11,477 bases of DNA from contig CANFZJ010000060.1 of NCBI GenBank assembly GCA_947451445.1, positions 1-11,477 on the forward strand, written 5' to 3'. Under the pieces are notes generated by a model. The model did not search any database. It saw nothing but the letters and a program-made list of their open reading frames with translations, and had not been told where the DNA came from. A program made the position numbers and the translations under genes. This document shows positions 6,889-11,477 of this stretch, one piece after another. The stretch is from Comamonadaceae bacterium (GTDB lineage Bacteria > Pseudomonadota > Gammaproteobacteria > Burkholderiales > Burkholderiaceae_C). Position 1 is the stretch's first letter, and each line of letters opens with the position of its first letter.

Positions 6889-7677
6889 TCAGGCTTTCTG
6901 GACCTTGGCGGCTTTGCCGTCCAGAAAGGCGCGCACGCGTTCCTTGGCTTCGGGCGCGCTCTGGGCAATGGCGGCCATCATGGATTCGGTGAACAGGCCC
7001 TGGTCCGATGGCTGCTCGGCAATGCGCGGCAGGGCGTGCATCAGCGCGTAGTTGGTCAGCGGCGCGTTCTGGGCGATGCGGGTGGCCAGTTCCAGCGCTT
7101 TGTCAAACGCGGTGCCGGTGGGTACCAGGTACTGGGCAAAGCCTACGCGCTCGCCGTCCACGGCGTTGTAGACGCGGCCGGTCATCATCATGTCGGTCAT
7201 GCGGGCGGTGCCGATCAGGCGGGGGATGCGCACTGCGCCGCCGCCGCCCACAAAGATGCCGCGTGAGCCTTCGGGCAGGGCGTAGAAGGTGGATTCGTCG
7301 GCCACGCGGATGTGGCAGGCGCTGGCCAGTTCCAGCCCGCCGCCCACTACTGCACCGTGCAGTGCCGCCACGACGGGTACGGGGCCAAACTGCACCAGCT
7401 CCAGCGCGCTGTGCCACATGCGGGAATGGTGCATGCCCTGGCCTGCGTCGCGTTCCTTGAGTTCGCTCAGGTCCAGGCCAGAGCAGAAGTGTTCACCGTC
7501 GCCGTCGATCACCGCCGCGCGCACGGTGCTGGGCAGGGTTTCCAGCATGTTGCGCAGCGACAGGATCAGGCCGTCGTTCAGCGCGTTGCGCTTGGCCGGA
7601 CGGGTCAGGCGGATGACGGCGATTTCATGGCTGTTGCCACGGATTTCGAGGGAGATGTCGGGGTTGGTGTGGGTCAT
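6889..7677 (-). CDS. Enoyl-CoA hydratase (crotonase family)
   Basis: This 262-residue crotonase-fold enzyme would add water to a 2-enoyl-CoA to give the 3-hydroxyacyl-CoA. RPAKRNALN (26-34) is the family start motif. The oxyanion-hole segments are FCSGLDL (64-70) and GAVVGGGLELA (108-118). Both catalytic glutamates of true hydratases are present with the right spacing: Glu116 in GGGLELA and Glu136 in ALPEGSRG, corresponding to Glu144 and Glu164 of rat crotonase. The sequence lacks the Trp-rich features I know from hydroxycinnamoyl-CoA hydratase-lyases, so simple hydration is more likely than retro-aldol cleavage to an aldehyde. AAGG stands 6 nt before the ATG. It is the first gene of the leftward operon and faces the divergent control region. 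Confidence 0.92.
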   Translation of the reverse strand: MTHTNPDISLEIRGNSHEIAVIRLTRPAKRNALNDGLILSLRNMLETLPSTVRAAVIDGDGEHFCSGLDLSELKERDAGQGMHHSRMWHSALELVQFGPVPVVAALHGAVVGGGLELASACHIRVADESTFYALPEGSRGIFVGGGGAVRIPRLIGTARMTDMMMTGRVYNAVDGERVGFAQYLVPTGTAFDKALELATRIAQNAPLTNYALMHALPRIAEQPSDQGLFTESMMAAIAQSAPEAKERVRAFLDGKAAKVQKA

Positions 7678-7697
7678 GGAGTGCCTTGGTTGGTTGA

Positions 7698-7726
7698 ACT
7701 ATAGTTATTAAAAATAATCAAAACAA
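7698..7726 (-). promoter_or_regulatory. Sigma70-type promoter of the leftward operon
   Basis: On the minus strand, TTGTTT (7726-7721) is followed after exactly 17 nt by TATAGT (7703-7698), close to the TTGACA/TATAAT consensus. Transcription would start near 7691, leaving a leader of about 14 nt that contains the AAGG ribosome-binding site of the hydratase. The spacer is almost wholly made of the 19-bp operator-like site 1. Confidence 0.65.
7702..7720 (-). promoter_or_regulatory. Putative operator site 1 (19 bp)
   Basis: Minus strand TGATTATTTTTAATAACTA. It has a symmetric core TTAT-N5-ATAA and overlaps the -10/spacer of the leftward promoter. It is matched at 16 of 19 positions by site 2, which lies in the opposite orientation 80 bp away. 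Placement on the promoter suggests repression. A MarR-type regulator would fit the pathway class, but no regulator gene is in the window. Confidence 0.6.
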
Positions 7727-7779
7727 GCGAAAAATCGTGCTGAATCATAGGTGCTTTCCCTAGTCAATCAGGGTGCCAA

Positions 7780-7791
7780 TATGATTATGAT
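7780..7791 (+). promoter_or_regulatory. Tentative -10 region(s) of the rightward operon
   Basis: Two copies of TATGAT (7780-7785 and 7786-7791) lie 41-52 nt before the thiolase ATG. No good -35 hexamer stands at 16-18 nt upstream of either, so the promoter may need an activator or lie slightly elsewhere. Both overlap or abut operator-like site 2. Confidence 0.3.
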
Positions 7792-7800
7792 AAATAACTA
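7782..7800 (+). promoter_or_regulatory. Putative operator site 2 (19 bp)
   Basis: Plus strand TGATTATGATAAATAACTA, differing from site 1 at three central positions only and keeping the TTAT-N5-ATAA core. It ends 31 nt before the thiolase start, and site 1 ends 24 nt before the hydratase start, so each divergent gene has one copy in the same orientation and nearly the same place. This is what a shared regulator of both arms would need. Confidence 0.6.
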
Positions 7801-7831
7801 AATTACCCATACACCACACAGGAACCCGCCC

Positions 7832-9037
7832 ATGCAAGCCTATATTCCCTACGGTATTTACTGGTCGTCCCCCTTTGCCAAATGGCAGGGCTCGCTGGCC
7901 AACCTGAACGCGTTGCCGCTGGCGGCCAACGTGGGCAAGCAGGCCCTGGCCGCACGCGGCTTTGACATGGCGCAGATCGACCTGGCCATCCTGGGCCTGA
8001 CCAATCCGCAAAAAGGCAGCTTTTACGGCCTGCCGTATGTGACCGGCCTGATGGGCATCGACCGCGTGGCTGGCCCCACCATCCAGCAGGCCTGCGCCAC
8101 CAGCGTGCGGGCCCTGCAAATGGCGGCGCAGGAAGTGCAGTGCGGCACCGCCACCAGCGCGCTGTTGGTGATGGCCGACCGCCAGTCCAACGGCCCGGTG
8201 GTGTATTACCCCGACCCTACGGGCACCGGCGGCTACGGCGTGACCGAGCACTGGGTGCCCGACAACATGGGCCATGACCCGTATGCCAAGAACCCCATGC
8301 TGCAAACCGGCGAAAACGTGGCCGCCCGTTACGGCATCAGCACCGCCGAGCAGCACGCCCTGAAGCTGCACCGCTACACCCAGTACCAGGCGGCGCTGGC
8401 CAACGACCGGGCCTTCCAAAAGCTGTACATGGCCGATGTGCCCTTGAGCGACTCCAAATTTCGCAAACAAACCGGTACCCTCAGCGCCGACGAAGGCATT
8501 TTCCCCACCACTGCCGAAGGCTTGGCCAAGCTGAAGCCAGTGATGGCGGGCGGCACGGTGACCTTTGGCGGCCAAACCCACCCGGCCGACGGCAATGCCG
8601 GGGCCATCGTCACCACCCGCGATCTGGCACGGGCTGCTTCGGCTAACCCGCACATTGAAATTGAAATCCTTGGCTTCGGCCAGGCCCGTGTAGACCCTGG
8701 TTACATGCCTGCCGCCCCGTCGCCCGCCGCCTTCAACGCCCTGAAGCATGCGGGGCTGACCATCCGCGACATCCACGCCATCAAAACCCACAACCCGTTT
8801 GCCGTGAACGACATCGCCCTGGCGCGCGACACCGGTTTTGCCTGGGAAAAGATGAACAACTATGGCAGCTCCATCATCTGGGGCCACCCGCAAGCGCCCA
8901 CCGGCCTGCGCGCCATCATCGAGCTGATCGAAGAGCTGGTGCTGCGCGGCGGCGGCGTGGGCTTGTTCACCGGCTGCGCGGCGGGTGACAGCGGTTACGC
9001 CACTATTCTTCGTGTTACCGATACCCGGAAGGTTTAA
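7832..9037 (+). CDS. Thiolase family protein, atypical (HNPF variant)
   Basis: This 401-residue thiolase-fold protein would cleave a 3-ketoacyl-CoA with CoA to acetyl-CoA and a shortened acyl-CoA. The nucleophilic Cys88 is in QQACATSVRAL, the active-site His352 in GHPQAPTG, and the second Cys382 in FTGCAAGDSG. The segment that reads NEAF in classical thiolases reads HNPF here (His320-Asn321, in IKTHNPFAVND), and the N-terminus lacks the usual RTPFG motif (WSSPFAKWQGS instead). It is therefore a distinct subfamily, not a copy of the next gene. AGGA lies 8 nt upstream of the ATG. It heads the rightward arm, and its stop is only 2 nt before the next start. Thiolase fold and Cys/His residues are sure; substrate, and whether it works alone or with the second thiolase, are open. 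Confidence 0.88.
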   Translation: MQAYIPYGIYWSSPFAKWQGSLANLNALPLAANVGKQALAARGFDMAQIDLAILGLTNPQKGSFYGLPYVTGLMGIDRVAGPTIQQACATSVRALQMAAQEVQCGTATSALLVMADRQSNGPVVYYPDPTGTGGYGVTEHWVPDNMGHDPYAKNPMLQTGENVAARYGISTAEQHALKLHRYTQYQAALANDRAFQKLYMADVPLSDSKFRKQTGTLSADEGIFPTTAEGLAKLKPVMAGGTVTFGGQTHPADGNAGAIVTTRDLARAASANPHIEIEILGFGQARVDPGYMPAAPSPAAFNALKHAGLTIRDIHAIKTHNPFAVNDIALARDTGFAWEKMNNYGSSIIWGHPQAPTGLRAIIELIEELVLRGGGVGLFTGCAAGDSGYATILRVTDTRKV

Positions 9038-9039
9038 AA

Positions 9040-10278
9040 ATGCCACATTTCTCAGCCCCACTGGACGCCTGGATCATCGACGGCGTGCGCACCCCCATGG
9101 TGGACTACTGCGGCGCTTTCGGTGCGCTGTCGCCTACCGACATGGGTATCAAAGTCGCCCGCGCCGTGCTGGAGCGCAGCGGCGTAGCAGCGAAGGACGT
9201 GGATTCGGTCGTTACCGGCTCCATGGCCCAGGCCGACTTTGATGCTTTTGTGCTGCCGCGCCATATTGGTCTGTACGCCGGTGTGCCCATCGCCACGCCC
9301 GCCATCCTGGTACAGCGTATTTGCGGCACGGGTTTTGAGCTGTTCCGCCAGGCGGCGGACCAGATCGCACTGGGCTATGCCAACGTGGCGCTGGTGGTCG
9401 GCACCGAGTCGATGACGCGCAACCCGATTGCCGCCTACACCCACCGCACCGGCTTCAAGCTGGGCGCGCCGGTGGAGTTCAAAGACTTCTTGGTCGAAGC
9501 GCTGATGGACCCGGCCGGCCCGGTGACCATGATCGAAACCGCCGAGAACCTGGCCAAAAAGTACGCCATCAGCCGCGCCGATGTGGATGCGTTTGCGTCC
9601 CAATCGTTCGAGCGTGCATTGAAGGCCCAGGTCGCCGGTTTCCACGCCGGTGAAATCGTGCCCGTGGTCAACGAAGAATTTGCGCTGGACGGCTACGCCA
9701 GCCGGGGCATCCAGCTGCCGCGCAAGGTGGAGCGGGTCGAGCACGACACCCATCCCCGCCCCTCGCCGGTAGAGGCGCTGGCCAAGCTGCGCACGGTGTA
9801 CCCCGGTGGCGTGCAAACAGCGGGCAACAGCGCCTGCCTGGTCGATGCCGCCGTGGGCGCGCTGGTGGCCAGCAGTGCGTATGTGCAAAAGAACGGCCTG
9901 AAGCCGCTGGCCCGCCTGCGCGGCGCGGCGGCGGTGGGTGTGGCCCCGGAGTACATGGGCATCGGCCCGGCCCCGGCGATCCGCGCTTTGCTGGAGCGCA
10001 CCGGGCTCAAGCTGTCCGACATCGGCCTGTTTGAAATCAACGAAGCCCAGGGCGCACAAACCCTGGCCGTGGGCCGCGAACTGGGGCTGGACATGGACAA
10101 GCTGAACGTCAACGGCGGTGCCATCGCCCTGGGCCACCCGCTGGCCGCCACCGGCGTGCGCCTGACGGTGACGCTGGCGCGCGAACTGCGCCGCCGTGGC
10201 CTGCGCTACGGCATCTCGTCCGCCTGCGTGGGCGGCGGCCAAGGCATGGCTTTGCTCATTGAAAACCCCGACGCCTGA
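9040..10278 (+). CDS. Acetyl-CoA C-acyltransferase (classical thiolase)
   Basis: This 412-residue thiolase carries the full catalytic set: Cys95 (QRICGTG), Asn334 (FEINEAQGAQ, in place of NEAFA), His366 (GHPLAATG) and Cys396 (SACVGGGQG). The N-terminal GVRTPMVDYCGAFG (15-28) is the usual thiolase opening. It would perform the CoA-dependent cleavage of the 3-ketoacyl-CoA that ends the beta-oxidation round, releasing acetyl-CoA and an aroyl- or acyl-CoA. The ribosome-binding site GGAAGG (9027-9032) is inside the last codons of the preceding thiolase gene, so the pair is tightly coupled. It belongs to the same family as FadA/PhaA-type enzymes; the chain specificity cannot be read. Confidence 0.93.
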   Translation: MPHFSAPLDAWIIDGVRTPMVDYCGAFGALSPTDMGIKVARAVLERSGVAAKDVDSVVTGSMAQADFDAFVLPRHIGLYAGVPIATPAILVQRICGTGFELFRQAADQIALGYANVALVVGTESMTRNPIAAYTHRTGFKLGAPVEFKDFLVEALMDPAGPVTMIETAENLAKKYAISRADVDAFASQSFERALKAQVAGFHAGEIVPVVNEEFALDGYASRGIQLPRKVERVEHDTHPRPSPVEALAKLRTVYPGGVQTAGNSACLVDAAVGALVASSAYVQKNGLKPLARLRGAAAVGVAPEYMGIGPAPAIRALLERTGLKLSDIGLFEINEAQGAQTLAVGRELGLDMDKLNVNGGAIALGHPLAATGVRLTVTLARELRRRGLRYGISSACVGGGQGMALLIENPDA

Positions 10279-10289
10279 GATGTAAGCCA

Positions 10290-10335
10290 AATCGGGCTGC
10301 CGCGCTTATTACATAGGCACGAGCAGCTATCAAAA
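10290..10335 (+). repeat. Hairpin leader element, copy D (divergent)
   Basis: The reverse complement reads TGATAGCTGCT, then TCGTGCC and AGCGCGG arms around a 9-nt loop (TATGTAATA). The stem is weaker: four Watson-Crick pairs and wobbles, with one mismatch next to the loop. The pair that is A-T in copies A and C and G-C in B is C-G here. It lies in the 82-nt gap between the second thiolase and the CoA-transferase and has the same orientation to the downstream gene as the other three copies, with AGCAGCTA ending 31 nt before the ATG. Confidence 0.6.
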
Positions 10336-10360
10336 CAATAGTATTCAATCAGAGGCAAGC

Positions 10361-11477
10361 ATGCAAATCATCACCGCCGCCCAAGCAGGCGCACTTATCC
10401 AAGACAACGCCACCATCTTCCTGGGTGGCCTGGCCGTCACCAGCCTGCCCGAAGAGGTGCTCAAAGGCGTGGAGCAGACCTTTCTGACCACCGGCCACCC
10501 GCGCAACGTCACCACCTGGGCCTGCGGGGCCATTGGCAACAGCAAGGACGCAGGCATGGTCCACTTTGCCCACCCCGGCATGGTCAAGCGCACCATCGCG
10601 GGCCACTTCGGCCAAACCGGGGCCGAGATGATGAAAATGGTGTTCGACGGCGAGGTCGAGGCCTACAACTTCCCGCAGGGCAGCCTGTCGCACCTGACGC
10701 GCCACATCGCCAGCCGCAGCCCCGGCCTGCTGACCAAGGTGGGCCTGGGCACCTTTGTGGACCCGCGCCTGGAGGGCGGCAAGCTGAACAGCAAGTCCAC
10801 CGAGGATCTGGTGAAGCTGGTCGAGTTCAACGGCGAAGAATGGCTGTTCTACCCCTGCCCGAAGATCGATGTAGCCATCATCCGCGGCACCGTGGCCGAT
10901 GAAAACGGCAACATCACGCTGGACAAAGAGGGCATGCTGCTGGAGCAGATCAACATCGCCCACGCGGCCAAGGCCTGCGGCGGCATCGTCATCGTGCAGG
11001 TGGAGCGCATAGTGCAAGCGGGCAGCCTGCACCCCAAGGCGGTGAAGATTCCCGGCGTGTCGGTGGACTACGTGGTGGTCAGCCAGCCTGAGAACCACAT
11101 GCAAACCATTGCGACCCAGTTCAACCCGGCCTTTTGCGGCGATGTGCGGGTGCCCGTAAACGCGCTGGCGCCGATGGCGCTGGACGAACGCAAGGTGATC
11201 GCCCGCCGTACCGCGCTGGAGCTCAAGCCCGGCGCCATTACCAACCTGGGCATCGGCATCCCCGCTGGCGTGCCGTCGGTGGCAGCGGAAGAGGGCGTGG
11301 CCGACCAGCTCACCCTGAGCATCGAGAGCGGCATCACCGGCGGCATCCCCGCGCAGCTGGGCGACTTCGGCGTGGCCTACAACGCCGAGGCCATCATCGA
11401 GCAGTCGCTGCAATTCGACTTCTACGACGGCGGCGGCCTGGATGCCAGCTTCCTGGGCCTGGCCCAGGTGGACAACC
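10361..11477 (+). CDS. Acyl-CoA:acetate/3-ketoacid CoA-transferase, fused alpha-beta type (runs off right edge)
   Basis: Translation from the ATG at 10361 stays open to the window end (372 residues; the family is usually about 520-540). AGAGG stands 5 nt upstream. The N-terminal half carries alpha-subunit-like features (IFLGGLAVTSLPEEVLKGVE; DENGNITLDKEG). The second half carries beta-subunit features (NLGIGIPAGVPSVAAEEG) and the family I catalytic glutamate, Glu322, in LSIESGITGGIPAQ. This order matches single-chain YdiF / propionate CoA-transferase enzymes, which move CoA between acyl groups through a glutamyl-CoA thioester. Beside two thiolases it may use released acetyl-CoA to activate new substrate, or free the product acid from its CoA ester; both are inference. 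It is probably cotranscribed with the thiolases despite an 82-nt gap. The C-terminal part is not seen. Confidence 0.9.
   Translation, partial: MQIITAAQAGALIQDNATIFLGGLAVTSLPEEVLKGVEQTFLTTGHPRNVTTWACGAIGNSKDAGMVHFAHPGMVKRTIAGHFGQTGAEMMKMVFDGEVEAYNFPQGSLSHLTRHIASRSPGLLTKVGLGTFVDPRLEGGKLNSKSTEDLVKLVEFNGEEWLFYPCPKIDVAIIRGTVADENGNITLDKEGMLLEQINIAHAAKACGGIVIVQVERIVQAGSLHPKAVKIPGVSVDYVVVSQPENHMQTIATQFNPAFCGDVRVPVNALAPMALDERKVIARRTALELKPGAITNLGIGIPAGVPSVAAEEGVADQLTLSIESGITGGIPAQLGDFGVAYNAEAIIEQSLQFDFYDGGGLDASFLGLAQVDN

Noticed and set aside
6889..7677. Feruloyl-CoA hydratase-lyase (Ech/HCHL) identity for the crotonase gene
   Set aside because: Although it lies next to an fcs-like ligase, the sequence keeps the two hydratase glutamates and does not resemble Ech as I know it. 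A beta-oxidation dehydrogenase and thiolases are present, while a vanillin dehydrogenase is not seen.
7760..9061. 433-codon minus-strand open frame opposite the first thiolase
   Set aside because: It is fully antisense to a well-supported thiolase. Its Gly/His/Gln/Arg/Val-rich composition is that of a shadow frame, and it would cover the divergent control region.
9052..10290. 412-codon minus-strand open frame opposite the second thiolase
   Set aside because: It is an antisense shadow with no domain signature, and the plus-strand thiolase has a complete active site.
10349..11413. 354-codon minus-strand open frame opposite the CoA-transferase
   Set aside because: The plus-strand frame from 10361 is open to the window end and carries the family I motifs, so the antisense frame is a by-product.

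Overview
The window is GC-rich DNA with the gene style of a betaproteobacterium of the Burkholderiales, most likely Comamonadaceae. Three things point there: a Bug/TctC-type periplasmic binding protein, a Burkholderiales-type Porin_4 trimeric porin, and small hairpin repeats of a kind I recall from Comamonadaceae intergenic regions. The lineage call is inference, because no rRNA or marker gene is present. No plasmid, phage, IS, tRNA or CRISPR feature is visible.

Layout. Ten protein genes lie on two arms that diverge from an AT-rich control region at 7678-7831. Leftward (minus strand), in transcription order: enoyl-CoA hydratase (6889-7677), feruloyl-CoA synthase-like ligase (5014-6867), HSD10-type 3-hydroxyacyl-CoA dehydrogenase (4232-4996), a terminator-like hairpin, MhpT-like MFS transporter (2880-4109), porin (1714-2847), Bug binding protein (529-1518), and the first 132 residues of a DmdC-type acyl-CoA dehydrogenase (1-397, cut by the window edge). 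Rightward (plus strand): an atypical thiolase (7832-9037), a classical thiolase (9040-10278), and a family I CoA-transferase cut by the right edge (10361-11477).

How the genes work together. They supply every step of a CoA-dependent beta-oxidation of an aryl-propanoid side chain. These are entry through the outer membrane (porin) and inner membrane (MFS, perhaps the Bug protein), CoA activation (ligase and/or CoA-transferase), alpha,beta-dehydrogenation of saturated chains (acyl-CoA dehydrogenase), hydration, 3-hydroxyacyl-CoA oxidation and thiolysis. The ligase type and the MhpT-like transporter suggest hydroxycinnamates or phenylpropionates as substrates, but the exact substrate cannot be read from sequence. 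The gene content resembles in kind the beta-oxidative phd phenylpropanoid cluster of Corynebacterium glutamicum, rather than the ferulate-to-vanillin retro-aldol route. No ring-cleavage gene or regulator gene lies in the window.

Non-coding signals. The divergent promoter region carries two near-identical 19-bp sites in opposite orientation (16 of 19 identical), one of them filling the 17-bp spacer of a good sigma70 promoter. Four copies of a small hairpin element, with base-pair covariation in the stem and a constant 9-nt loop, sit just upstream of four genes. All four have the same orientation relative to the gene they precede. Other structured intergenic DNA lies at 461-519, 1624-1710 and 4182-4216.
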